The notes beneath the pieces are model-generated. The model saw only the letters and a list, made by a program, of their open reading frames with translations, was not told the DNA's origin and did not search any database. A DNA stretch of 64,000 nucleotides, taken from NCBI GenBank assembly GCA_947498505.1, contig CANMKG010000001.1, positions 496,001 through 560,000 on the forward strand. The letters run 5' to 3'. The position numbers were made by a program, and so were the translations under genes. Positions within the stretch are counted from its first letter, which is position 1. Each line of letters begins with the position of its first letter. Below are positions 52,696-61,294 of the stretch, piece after piece. This DNA comes from an uncultured Maribacter sp. (GTDB taxonomy: Bacteria > Bacteroidota > Bacteroidia > Flavobacteriales > Flavobacteriaceae).

Positions 52696-53211
52696 TTACA
52701 TTTGTTGATAAAATTGCTTTCTTGCTCTACTTAATTGAGTGGGCGTAATTCCAAGAAAATTGGCAACTAAATAATGTGGGATTCGGTTTATTAGGTTAGG
52801 ATACTCTTTTAAAAACAGTTTATACTTTTCTAAAGAATTTAAATTGATTAGAGATACTAACCTTGATTGCAATTGGGTATTGAGCGTATGAAAAGCCTTA
52901 TTTATGATATTGGTTATTTCAATATTCTTGTTTACATAAGACATTATCTCTTTGAAACTTCCTATAGAAATAGTACAATCTTCTAGTGCTTGAATATAAA
53001 GTGTTGAGGCAACATTTGGAATGTAACTAGCCAGAACCATATCTTTTTCCTGGTAAAAATGTGTTGTTATTTCGTTTCCATCTTCATCAATCACATAACC
53101 TCGAAGCACTCCAGTTACTAATTGCCCAATGTACATGTTGAGTTGACCTTTTTTAACGAATAAATCTCCTTTTTTTAATGTTATGGTTTTATGGAGCGAT
53201 GCTACAAGCAT
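52696..53211 (-). CDS. Crp/Fnr family transcriptional regulator
   Basis: A 171-residue cyclic-nucleotide-binding-fold regulator. The cupin core is LKKGDLFVKKGQ ... VLRGYVIDEDGNEITTHFYQEKD, and the C-terminal helix-turn-helix (PHYLVANFLGITPTQLSRARKQF) binds DNA. There are no Fnr cysteines. The ATG at 53211 is preferred to a TTG at 53232, since a -7 element (TATCTTTG) lies across that TTG. The family usually has about 190 residues, so the N-terminus is short. It may control the adjacent duplicated-His-motif gene. Confidence 0.82.
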   Translation of the reverse strand: MLVASLHKTITLKKGDLFVKKGQLNMYIGQLVTGVLRGYVIDEDGNEITTHFYQEKDMVLASYIPNVASTLYIQALEDCTISIGSFKEIMSYVNKNIEITNIINKAFHTLNTQLQSRLVSLINLNSLEKYKLFLKEYPNLINRIPHYLVANFLGITPTQLSRARKQFYQQM

Positions 53212-53229
53212 ATTTAAATAGTCTTTACA

Positions 53230-53237
53230 CAAAGATA
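53230..53237 (-). promoter_or_regulatory. Candidate -7 element TATCTTTG of the Crp-type gene
   Basis: On the minus strand TATCTTTG matches TAnnTTTG. It overlaps the alternative TTG start at 53232 and supports translation from the ATG at 53211. Confidence 0.45.
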
Positions 53238-53316
53238 TTTAAATGGAATGAAGATGGGCATAATAAGTATTTCACAACCTACGTCAATAAATTTAAGTTA
53301 ACCGTAAAATTCCATA

Positions 53317-54171
53317 TCATTTTATCAGGGCCGATAACCAGTACATACTTTGCACTGCGGTCATAGGAAATGCGGTTTGATGGCTACCTTCTATAATTAC
53401 AGGCTTCAACAACAAGCTCTTATCATTTCTGGATGTAAGTATGCTAATGAATTTTTCAGCGTTGGCACCTAACTCTTTTTCTAAAGCACCGTATGAAACT
53501 AAAACATTTGCATTTAGCTTTTTGTGTTTAAACTTAAGTTCCGAAAGTAGCGGAATATCATTATTAAGCGATGGACTGCCAAGAATGTAGTTTTTAAATG
53601 TATCTGGTTGTGCTAGTAATATATATGCTCCTAATTCACCTCCCATAGAATAGCCAAAATAAGCATGGTTATTTTCATCGGTTTGATAATTGTTTTCTAC
53701 ATACTTTATGACATCATTTTTAATAAAATTTAAATGGTATTCTGCTCCTCCATACTGATATTTAGCTTGATGTTCTTTGTTATCTGATTTCCTAATGGAG
53801 TAATCTCGATATCTACTTACATGTTCCCCTATTTCCTTTTTTAAGTTTTCATCAATATCTTTTTGCCATGAAATTCCAACCAGAATAGCATCTTCCAATA
53901 GGTATTCAGTTGTACCCGAAAGTATTTCTATATGCCACATCGCATCCGTGAAAAATAGTACGGGGTACTTTTTGTTACTCTTTTCTGAATACCCTTCTGG
54001 AAGTTTTATATAAAGTTCATAATGCCTATCTGTGTTTGTATCTGTTATAGGAACTACTTTTACGCGAGGCAATTCTAAGGGCGATTTTTTGGTGTTATTG
54101 CTATCACTTTTTTGAGCAAAAACAGGACATATTGTTATAAGAAATATAAAAACAAAACAGAGGTTTCTCAT
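53317..54171 (-). CDS. Exported esterase, alpha/beta hydrolase (D-type esterase family)
   Basis: A 284-residue hydrolase with a signal peptide (1-19, ending VFAQ). The nucleophile elbow is GYSMG with Ser175, and the catalytic His is in EGSHQTAFP (about 264). The fold and the segment YELYIKLPEGYS ... KYPVLFFTDA fit the esterase D/IroE-Fes group that cleaves siderophore or feruloyl esters, but no iron gene is near. It is the last gene of a three-gene operon behind the serine hydrolase gene (29 bases). Confidence 0.87.
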   Translation of the reverse strand: MRNLCFVFIFLITICPVFAQKSDSNNTKKSPLELPRVKVVPITDTNTDRHYELYIKLPEGYSEKSNKKYPVLFFTDAMWHIEILSGTTEYLLEDAILVGISWQKDIDENLKKEIGEHVSRYRDYSIRKSDNKEHQAKYQYGGAEYHLNFIKNDVIKYVENNYQTDENNHAYFGYSMGGELGAYILLAQPDTFKNYILGSPSLNNDIPLLSELKFKHKKLNANVLVSYGALEKELGANAEKFISILTSRNDKSLLLKPVIIEGSHQTAFPMTAVQSMYWLSALIK

Positions 54172-54200
54172 TGTTACGATTTTATTATTATTTACAATTA

Positions 54201-55394
54201 TTACTCCGCAAAAGCAGGCAAAATTCTCTCTGCTACTATTTGCAGGGTGCTGTTATCGTTATCATGAGACGTAACTACAATCATTAAATCTAACTCTTCA
54301 ATTAGAATAATATATTGACCGCCACCGCCTTGAGCAGATACGCTGAAATAGCTTTTATCCTTGTATTTTAAATCTGCACTCCACCAGTAATAACCGTAGC
54401 CTTGATTCGAAACATCTTTACCTCCACCATAGACATCATCATCACCAGTTACAAGTATTCTACTGGTAGCTTTGGAAATAAAGGCTTCAGGAATCAGCTG
54501 TTCGCCTTTCCATTTACCTTTGTTCGAAGTTAAGATTCCCCATTTGACCATATTTCGCGATGTCATACTCGACCTACTTGCAGACACAGGAAGACCGTTA
54601 ACGTCAGTCTCCCAACCATAAGTTGTTATCCCCATTTTGTCAAGGAGTTCTTTTTTAATAAAATCTTGAGCAGTTCCTGGTACCACAGCTTCAATAACTT
54701 GCATCACCAACCTTGGGTCGTCTTGATACAAAAAACTTTGAGACGCTGAAGTAATAGGCTCACTGTGTTCAAGAAAAGTCTGAACTTGTTTTTGACCTTT
54801 TAATTGGGCAGGCGTTTTCTCAAATGCTTTTCGTTGTTCTTTACTAAGGCGAATACCAGAACGCATCGTCATTGCCTTGTGTAGTGTGATTTTTTCTGCG
54901 CCCTCAACAAATTTTGAGGGGTCCAAGTCTTTTAGAAAGCTAATTAAAGGCTTGTCTAAATCGGACATAGTCAGATAACCCAACTGTATGGCTCTACCTA
55001 GTGCTAAACAAGTATAAGCTTTAGTTGCTGATGCTTGAAAATGAGGTAGATTGATGCGACCTTTTCTATAATAGGATTCAAAGATCAGTTTGCCTTTGTA
55101 AGCAATAAGAAAACTGTCATTAGGGTCAAGTTTATTATCTGCTATTTCTTGTGCTAACGTAATAATCATTGTTTTATCTCCCCCATCAATACCCAATTTG
55201 CCGACAGCGATATTGTCCTTTTTATCCTCCGGTGTGGCATCTATAAAGGCCTGTTTGAGTTCAGGAATATCTCTGAAAGAGAGTGTGGTTTCGGCTGTTG
55301 TAGCCTTAGGTGCAACGCTATTACTTTGCTGGGAAAAACCAGCATTGGTTAGTATTAGTACTATTAAAAGTAGTCCTCCTGTTTTGTTTTTCAT
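54201..55394 (-). CDS. Exported serine hydrolase, class C beta-lactamase fold
   Basis: A 397-residue serine beta-lactamase-like/D-Ala-D-Ala-carboxypeptidase-like hydrolase with a signal peptide (1-21). The SxxK motif is Ser122-Ala-Thr-Lys125, and the second motif reads Tyr223-Gln-Asp (usually YxN). A GGGQYI segment takes the place of the KTG strand. Such proteins are esterases or peptidases more often than true beta-lactamases. It lies between the beta-propeller lipoprotein gene (34 bases upstream) and the esterase gene, on the same strand. Confidence 0.88.
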   Translation of the reverse strand: MKNKTGGLLLIVLILTNAGFSQQSNSVAPKATTAETTLSFRDIPELKQAFIDATPEDKKDNIAVGKLGIDGGDKTMIITLAQEIADNKLDPNDSFLIAYKGKLIFESYYRKGRINLPHFQASATKAYTCLALGRAIQLGYLTMSDLDKPLISFLKDLDPSKFVEGAEKITLHKAMTMRSGIRLSKEQRKAFEKTPAQLKGQKQVQTFLEHSEPITSASQSFLYQDDPRLVMQVIEAVVPGTAQDFIKKELLDKMGITTYGWETDVNGLPVSASRSSMTSRNMVKWGILTSNKGKWKGEQLIPEAFISKATSRILVTGDDDVYGGGKDVSNQGYGYYWWSADLKYKDKSYFSVSAQGGGGQYIILIEELDLMIVVTSHDNDNSTLQIVAERILPAFAE

Positions 55395-55428
55395 GATTTT
55401 TAGTATTTATAAACGAAGTGGTAATGGA

Positions 55429-56325
55429 TTAGAGTTTAGGTCTTAACTCATCAATGATTTTAGCATCTACCCAATATTTGGTAGACTCCCAATAGGTACT
55501 TCCATCTTCCTTTACTTTTTCTTCAGACCTTGAAAAAAGCAAGTATTTCCCATCTGGTGTTAAAAAAGCACCATTTTCCACCAATTCAGTATTTATCTTA
55601 TTTCCCATATTTACAGCTGGCCCCCATGAACCATCTTTCTGTCTAAAACTGATATAATTGTCAGACCTACCGTATCCATCTTCTCGCTCACTACCCCATA
55701 TTAAGAAGGATTCATCCGGTGCTATAAAGGGGTGTGCTGTCCATTTACCTGAGTTAATTTCCTTTCCGAGTAATTTTGGTGCTTCCCGTTTGCCATTTAT
55801 AATCCTTGATATACGAATGACATCGTTACTTTTATAATCGTCAAAAAGGATAGTTCCTTTATCGGAAACTGACAAAACCATAATGCCCCAATCTTCTCTA
55901 TCAAACATGGGACCCAGACTTTTTATTTTTGACCAACCTGTAGCCGTACGTTCAATATAGTTATGCCTTGAGTATAGTATGTCGCTATTTTTAGAACCAC
56001 TATGGCGAAATGTGTATTTATTAGTTTTGTAATAATTCCCACCTTGTTTATAAACCACAACAGCTGGCTCAAAAGGATTGTTGCCTGAGTACGTAAAGTA
56101 AAACTCCTCCATATTCAAAGAGCCCTCATACCCTAATTCCCAATCTTTAGAAGTATCCGCTTTGGGAACAAAAATTTCAGGAGTTAGCCCTGGCGTATTA
56201 TATCCGAAGTATGGATTTTCGATTGTTGAAGCATCATTCTCTATTGTTTCTGGTGCCTCAGTTTTACAAGCAGTAATAAGTATCGCAAATACCAGTATGT
56301 ATAATTTTATAGCAAGATTTTTCAT
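55429..56325 (-). CDS. TolB/PD40-like beta-propeller lipoprotein
   Basis: A 298-residue lipoprotein whose signal ends at Cys20 (LITAC). The rest is a WD40-like (PD40) propeller, with repeats such as AHPFIAPDESFLIWGSERE and GAFLTPDGKYLLFSRSEE, each carrying the P-D-x-x-x-L-x-F/W-x-S pattern. It probably binds a ligand or protein at the surface. It starts the operon that continues with two secreted hydrolase genes. This suggests the three act on one extracellular substrate. Confidence 0.83.
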   Translation of the reverse strand: MKNLAIKLYILVFAILITACKTEAPETIENDASTIENPYFGYNTPGLTPEIFVPKADTSKDWELGYEGSLNMEEFYFTYSGNNPFEPAVVVYKQGGNYYKTNKYTFRHSGSKNSDILYSRHNYIERTATGWSKIKSLGPMFDREDWGIMVLSVSDKGTILFDDYKSNDVIRISRIINGKREAPKLLGKEINSGKWTAHPFIAPDESFLIWGSEREDGYGRSDNYISFRQKDGSWGPAVNMGNKINTELVENGAFLTPDGKYLLFSRSEEKVKEDGSTYWESTKYWVDAKIIDELRPKL

Positions 56326-56542
56326 GTATATTGCTTTTGTGTAAGTTTCACTCTTAATAACAGTTATTGCATAAAAGTATAGTATAATTTATGTCTAAAA
56401 CCATAAAAAGGATGTATGGAACAGTTACATGATAAAACCGTTTCGTCATTGATATACCACTTTTATAAGAAATTATGGAATGCTGCATTTGTAGATAGTA
56501 TCTTTATATTCTTCATTAATAGAACTCATCTTGAAAATAGTT

Positions 56543-57553
56543 ATGTTTAAAAAGTCTTTGAAGAATACCATACTCATTAATGCAGGCGCTTTTTTACTGG
56601 TTGCTATGCTAGAAATATTGAGTGTGTGGTCCATCAAAGAGAAATTTGATAGTCAGTATAATTTTTATAAATGGCAATTAAATTTTGCAGTTTTTATTAT
56701 GTTAATTATATGGATGAATCATTTTATTCTCATTCCCTTTTTTCTAGATAAGAAGCGATATGTTTTATACGGAATACTGCTCATTGGAAGCATATTTTTG
56801 GGTTCTTATTTAAAAGGTTATACAGATGGACATGGCACTTTTAAATCATTTTTCTTTTTTATTTATACCACAGGAACGGGTATGGCTGCTTTTTTTTTAA
56901 GAAGAAGTATACTCATGCAAAGAGAAAATGCTGAGAAAGATAAATTGCAAAGAGATATGGAGCTTAATTACCTGAAGGAGCAAGTGAATCCTCATTTTTT
57001 ATTTAACTCATTAAACAGTATTTATTCACTTTCCAGACAGCAGTCAAAGGAAACTCCTGATGTTGTAATGCAGCTTTCAGAATTAATACGATATCAGTTA
57101 GAGAGTTCTAAAAAAGACACTGTTTTATTGAGGGAAGAACTTGAGTTTATAGAGAATTATTTATTGCTTGAAGAAAAGAGATTAAGTAAGCGTTGTATTA
57201 TTGAATTTTTAATTGAAGGTGATTTGTTGAACTTAAGAATTGCTCCAATGCTGTTAATTCCGTTTGTTGAAAATGCTGTTAAACATGGTGCTCAAAGTAC
57301 TAATGAACAAAGTACCATTGATATCTCTATATCTATTAAAAACACCAGCCTCCACTTTTGTGTAATTAACTCAAAACCTTCTATGGTTTCTGAATCGAAA
57401 AGAAAAGGAATGGGGCTTGAAAATGTAAAAAGACGTTTAAATCTATTATATCCTAATTCCCATGTATTAGAAATGGATGATAAGGAAAAGGTATATCTTA
57501 TAAATTTGTCTATTGATTTAAAAGATTCAATACAAAACACAGTGAATGATTAA
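56543..57553 (+). CDS. LytS-type sensor histidine kinase
   Basis: A 336-residue membrane kinase. Four membrane helices (to about 125) lead to a His_kinase domain with the phospho-acceptor in QVNPHFLFNSLN (His151) and an ATPase domain with PFVENAVKHG (N box) and GMGLENVKRRL (G box). I start it at the ATG at 56543, not the TTG at 56531. The gene is intact and ends with codons that overlap the ATG of a truncated LytTR regulator copy (57546). The true partner regulator is now 5.5 kb away at 63120. The pair would normally be adjacent with an eight-base overlap. Confidence 0.92.
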   Translation: MFKKSLKNTILINAGAFLLVAMLEILSVWSIKEKFDSQYNFYKWQLNFAVFIMLIIWMNHFILIPFFLDKKRYVLYGILLIGSIFLGSYLKGYTDGHGTFKSFFFFIYTTGTGMAAFFLRRSILMQRENAEKDKLQRDMELNYLKEQVNPHFLFNSLNSIYSLSRQQSKETPDVVMQLSELIRYQLESSKKDTVLLREELEFIENYLLLEEKRLSKRCIIEFLIEGDLLNLRIAPMLLIPFVENAVKHGAQSTNEQSTIDISISIKNTSLHFCVINSKPSMVSESKRKGMGLENVKRRLNLLYPNSHVLEMDDKEKVYLINLSIDLKDSIQNTVND

Positions 57554-57571
57554 AATAGGTATCATAGATCA
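57375..57571 (+). repeat. Left copy of the ~200-base kinase/regulator junction repeat
   Basis: Covers the last 59 codons of the kinase and the first nine of the regulator. It matches 62938-63145 in the same orientation, with identical blocks such as GAATGGGGCTTGAAAATGTA, AGAAATGGATGATAAGGAAA and AATGATTAAAAT. The two copies flank the inserted gene block 57617-62803. Confidence 0.93.
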
Positions 57572-57590
57572 TCTTACATTGCTAATTTAG
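57546..57590 (+). pseudogene. Stub of the LytTR response regulator gene
   Basis: The frame starting at the ATG overlapping the kinase end reads MIKIGIIDHLTLLI and stops. The first eight residues equal the start of the intact regulator at 63120 (MIKIGIIDDE). After that the sequence is unrelated. It is the broken left copy made by the insertion. Confidence 0.88.
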
Positions 57591-57616
57591 AAAAGGTTAC
57601 AAAGGTATACAGGCTT

Positions 57617-58558
57617 TTATTTTATTTTTCCGTTTAGTGCTAGGTTATATTCCAATTCTAATTGACTGACAATCTTAGAAACTGGAAGTATAGCTTTTGT
57701 GGCGCCTACCCCTTGGCCCGCAGACCAAATGTCTTTCCAAGCTTTGGCGCGCGATTTTTCATCATCAATCATTACTTTACTTCTCGGTTTCATCAGTTCC
57801 TCTTTTGTTATCCCTGTTTTCTCGATAGAAGGAAGCAAATAATTAGCCTCTACACCAGTAAAAAATGGAGAAGCTATGATATCTTCAACGGTACTATCTA
57901 TCAACATGTTACGGTATTCATCGGAAGCAAGGCTTTCACGCGCCGAAATAAAATGGGTTCCCATTGAAACAAGGTCTGCTCCTAAAAGTTCCATGGCTCT
58001 AATCGCAAAGCCATTACCAACAGAACCGCCAGCAATAATCGGTCCTGAAAAGACTCTTCTAACTTCAGGAATAAAAGCAAAAGGGCTTAATTGCCCTGTA
58101 TGTCCGCCTGCTCCAGAACAAACAAGAACAAGGCCATCAATACCCGCTTCAATAGCCTTATGAGCATGTTTCATGGAGTTGACATCGGCAAAAACCAAAC
58201 CACCATAGGTGTGAACTGCCTCTAATACCGGACCTGGGTGACCTAAAGCACTAATTACAATTGGAGGTTGATGCTTAACAATAAGGTCTAAATCTGATTG
58301 TGATCGGGGATTGCTCCGATGTACAATAATATTTGGAATAGCCAAACCTGAATCCAAAGCAATATTAGCTAACCAATCATCTAATATTTCAGGTTTACGG
58401 GCATTTAACGTAGGGAAACCACAGGCAATTTTATTAGATAAACAAGCCGTGACAAGCTCTGGTCCTGATACCAAAAACATTGGGGCGGCAATAATAGGTA
58501 GCCGCATATCTTTTCGAATGGCATCAAACTTTTTTCGACTTTCTTCTATAGTTCTCAT
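57617..58558 (-). CDS. Nitronate monooxygenase / NPD-type FMN enzyme
   Basis: A 313-residue FMN-binding TIM-barrel protein of the nitronate monooxygenase group, which also holds FabK-like enoyl reductases. Marks are IAAPMFLVSGPEL at the start, DGLVLVCSGAGGHTGQL (about 145-160) with the family His, and GPIIAGGSVGNGFAIRAMELLGADLVSMGT for phosphate binding of FMN. There is no iron-sulfur motif. Base composition is richer in G and C than the flanking kinase gene. It belongs to the block inserted between kinase and regulator; a partner in acyl-CoA or nitro-compound metabolism is likely. Confidence 0.87.
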   Translation of the reverse strand: MRTIEESRKKFDAIRKDMRLPIIAAPMFLVSGPELVTACLSNKIACGFPTLNARKPEILDDWLANIALDSGLAIPNIIVHRSNPRSQSDLDLIVKHQPPIVISALGHPGPVLEAVHTYGGLVFADVNSMKHAHKAIEAGIDGLVLVCSGAGGHTGQLSPFAFIPEVRRVFSGPIIAGGSVGNGFAIRAMELLGADLVSMGTHFISARESLASDEYRNMLIDSTVEDIIASPFFTGVEANYLLPSIEKTGITKEELMKPRSKVMIDDEKSRAKAWKDIWSAGQGVGATKAILPVSKIVSQLELEYNLALNGKIK

Positions 58559-58694
58559 TGTTGTTTGTTTTAAATTTTCACCAAGTATGTATAAATTTCA
58601 AGTTAATACCATAGTATTAAAATTCATTTTTACTATGTTCGTTTTCTTCAACAAGCGTAGTTCCTTTTACTCGATAATCGAGATTTAGATGCTC

Positions 58695-58757
58695 CGACGC
58701 TTGCGTCGAAATCAATGCTAATTTTCCTTCTAATACCTCGTGAGCTTGCCCCGAGGT
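58695..58757. repeat. Two adjacent GC-rich hairpins
   Basis: CGACGC-TT-GCGTCG (58695-58708) and ACCTCG-11-CGAGGT (58735-58740/58752-58757) lie in the 254-base gap between the NPD and thioesterase genes. Such paired palindromes resemble REP-type intergenic elements. Confidence 0.5.
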
Positions 58758-58812
58758 TGTTTACTTTGAGGTCATCGAAAAGCATCTTCGCTTAATTACG
58801 AATTCATGATTT

Positions 58813-59613
58813 TTACTCCCAAAAGAAGGCCGTTTGGTTGGTAACAGCCAATAAAACTCCTGATCGCGACCAAACCCGTCCATTTTGATGATATGTGCCA
58901 TTTCGAATACAATGACTATCCCCTTCAATCAGAACAAACTCCGATTCATTTTTGTTTAATTCCCTAGCTGTTGAAAATAAGCTAACACTGTAGCTAAAAG
59001 TTGCTATTGGAAACATATTATCCGACATAAAATATGGTCGGGGCGCCATAGTATCACACAATGAAACAATTGCCTTTGCATCTAATGCACGCCCCTCTTT
59101 ATCCTTTGTCCATACCGCACTGTAGGGAGTAGTGTTTTTTTTAAAAGCCGTTCCCAATACTGGGCGTTGGTCATAAAATTGCATCCATCTAGGACCTCTT
59201 GTGACATCCTGAGGCTTAACACCTTCTGGATCAACCACCTTAGGAAAAGGAGGTTGAAAATTAATGTTGGATGTTTGAACTAAAGATGTTGTAATATGAC
59301 ATTCATACAAAATGCTGTTTTCCTCATTCGTTTTACAGATTTTAACCTGCCAGAAATCTGTAGTTTTACCGCTATGGATTTTTTTTGTAAAAATGAAAAT
59401 GATTCCTTCCTTAATAGGGAGTACCATGGTAGCGTCTAAATGTACTATATCACCACGAAAGTCTGGCTCACTAACTACGGCCTCGATTGCAATTGCAGCA
59501 GACCACCCACCGAAAGCACTATTAAAATTCCAATAGTCTTTGCTGACTAAAGCTGTAGAATATGCATCTTCCGTTTTGGTCAATAACGTTTCAATATCTA
59601 ATTTGTATGGCAT
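58813..59613 (-). CDS. Acyl-CoA thioesterase-like double hotdog protein
   Basis: A 266-residue protein of the TesB-like thioesterase group with two hotdog domains. The N-terminal one has FNSAFGGWSAAIAIEAV (the helix of the hotdog), and the second ends LIEGDSHCIRNGTYHQNGRVWSRSGVLLAVTNQTAFF, very typical of this family. It would release CoA from acyl-CoA esters in the cytoplasm. It lies in the inserted block with an acyl-CoA ligase and an MFS transporter, which fits uptake and handling of a carboxylic acid. Confidence 0.87.
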   Translation of the reverse strand: MPYKLDIETLLTKTEDAYSTALVSKDYWNFNSAFGGWSAAIAIEAVVSEPDFRGDIVHLDATMVLPIKEGIIFIFTKKIHSGKTTDFWQVKICKTNEENSILYECHITTSLVQTSNINFQPPFPKVVDPEGVKPQDVTRGPRWMQFYDQRPVLGTAFKKNTTPYSAVWTKDKEGRALDAKAIVSLCDTMAPRPYFMSDNMFPIATFSYSVSLFSTARELNKNESEFVLIEGDSHCIRNGTYHQNGRVWSRSGVLLAVTNQTAFFWE

Positions 59614-59695
59614 AGTTTTCGCCTCTATCGGATTTGTATATTGGGATTTTCACCTACGTTGCAAAGCTGTGTTAGTAAAAGGTTAATTTTCTCTC

Positions 59696-59728
59696 AATAT
59701 AATAGTTAATAAAGTTAACTATTATATT
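59696..59728. promoter_or_regulatory. Perfect 14-base inverted repeat upstream of the thioesterase gene
   Basis: AATATAATAGTTAA (59696-59709) and TTAACTATTATATT (59715-59728) pair around TAAAG. Another TTAACTATT follows at 59728-59736. It is 83 bases upstream of the thioesterase ATG, in a 246-base gap. It could be an operator for a regulator or a hairpin; there is no T-run. Confidence 0.5.
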
Positions 59729-59859
59729 TAACTATTCATAGCTCTGACCCTAAATACAATATAAATCCAAGCAACATACCCAATTGCCTCTAATAGAAAA
59801 ATAGACGCTACGAACTTAAGTATTAAAAAATCCTGATCTTCCACTACCCTGGAATCGAC

Positions 59860-61119
59860 CTAGTCTTTCTTATTACCTATCAAACTTGACCGACTCTTAA
59901 CCCGAACTAAAAGAAATAAAATTAGTGCTGTTAAGCAAAGCCCTATCATCAACTGAATACTAGTAACATAAGACCCCGAATAATCGCTCATTTTGCCAAG
60001 CACCACTATTCCAGCAACCGAAGCAAGCGTATCAATAGTTAGTACTACCCCTAAAATTTTTCCATAAGATGGACCAGAATAAAGCTCCGCAATCATTATT
60101 TGAATCATGGTGAATACACCACTATAGGCAATACCATAAGTAAACGCATACCAGTATGGGGATAATTCGATAGTTTTGATTGCTATAATATAAAGAACTA
60201 GGTTACCAATAATTAGCAAAAGAATGGACCAAGCCATTATTGACTTTTTGTTAAAGCTATCACTCAAAAAACCGAATATTAATTTTCCAACAACGCCAAA
60301 TAGAAAAAGGGCTGAACCAACATTGGTAACTTTGCTCGAACTCAAACCCAGTTCTTTTTGGAAGAAAATATCTTGATGCTGGCCAAATCCAATGATACAA
60401 AACCAAAGTGCTGCAGTTGTCAAAAAAATGAGATAGAGTTCTGGTGAGCGAAACGCTTGTGCAAGTGACGGCCCGTCTTGTATTGACTTATGTCCAGAAT
60501 TCCTTTCTATTCCATCAGGAAATAGACCTTTTTCCGAGGGGTCTGTTCTAACCAAGGTCCAAGGAATTATCATAAACAGAAAAGCGAGGGCAGCCAGTAA
60601 CAGCGTTGTGTTTTGCCATCCAAACATATCAATCGCATCACCTGTTACTTTGTTGAAAAAGGCCGCGCCAAGACTACCTCCTAATAATAAAATACCTACG
60701 GCTTTACCTCGATGCCTACGAAACCAGCGTGTAAGGATATACATGCTAGATGCCATTCCTGCACCAGCCACACCGAATGAAAAGACAATGTAAATAGCCA
60801 TAAAATGATTTAAACTAGACATCTGACTCATACCAACCAAGCCGATAAGAATGAGAGTTGCGCCAGCTAGTATAATTCGTTTTGGATTCCCGCGATCAAG
60901 TGCTGCACCAATAAACGGTGTTAAAAATGCAATGATAAAATAGAAAATCGAAATAGGTTGTGTCACCTCTGACTGAGTCCACCCGAAAGTCTCTATAAGA
61001 CTGGGATAAAATCGCTTTAACGAAAGGGTGACAATACCATTTACCGTAGCATAAATTGAACAAAGCGCTGCCAGTACCCACCAGCCAAAGAATATTTTTT
61101 TGTTATGTGTCTTTTTCAC
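59860..61119 (-). CDS. MFS transporter, monocarboxylate/oxalate-formate type
   Basis: A 419-residue transporter with 12 membrane helices. The N-terminal FFGWWVLAALCSIYATVNGIVTLS and the loop RWFRRHRGKAVGILLLGGSLGAAFFN are marks of the MCT/OFA subgroup that carries carboxylates. It starts with a GTG preceded directly by AAGAAG. It is divergent from the acyl-CoA ligase gene (175-base gap), so uptake of an organic acid followed by CoA activation is a reasonable reading. Confidence 0.87.
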   Translation of the reverse strand: MKKTHNKKIFFGWWVLAALCSIYATVNGIVTLSLKRFYPSLIETFGWTQSEVTQPISIFYFIIAFLTPFIGAALDRGNPKRIILAGATLILIGLVGMSQMSSLNHFMAIYIVFSFGVAGAGMASSMYILTRWFRRHRGKAVGILLLGGSLGAAFFNKVTGDAIDMFGWQNTTLLLAALAFLFMIIPWTLVRTDPSEKGLFPDGIERNSGHKSIQDGPSLAQAFRSPELYLIFLTTAALWFCIIGFGQHQDIFFQKELGLSSSKVTNVGSALFLFGVVGKLIFGFLSDSFNKKSIMAWSILLLIIGNLVLYIIAIKTIELSPYWYAFTYGIAYSGVFTMIQIMIAELYSGPSYGKILGVVLTIDTLASVAGIVVLGKMSDYSGSYVTSIQLMIGLCLTALILFLLVRVKSRSSLIGNKKD

Positions 61120-61261
61120 CTTCTTAATTTACAATATTATTTCCAAAGTATAACATATGCCAAGTTAATTGCAAATATTCTACAAAGTGCCTTTACTTGT
61201 TGTTTTACAATAACTTACTAATGCAAACTTGGTCTAAATGAGAACGCTTTCACTAATTTCT

Positions 61262-61269
61262 TATATTTG
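61262..61269 (+). promoter_or_regulatory. Candidate -7 element TATATTTG of the acyl-CoA ligase gene
   Basis: TATATTTG matches TAnnTTTG, 25 bases before the ATG at 61295. No -33 TTG at suitable spacing. Confidence 0.4.
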
Positions 61270-61294
61270 TGAAACTAATGACACATACTAATCT

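Noticed and set aside
54201-55394. Antibiotic-resistance beta-lactamase
   Set aside because: SxxK is present, but the YxN and KTG positions differ and the gene sits in a secreted-hydrolase operon.
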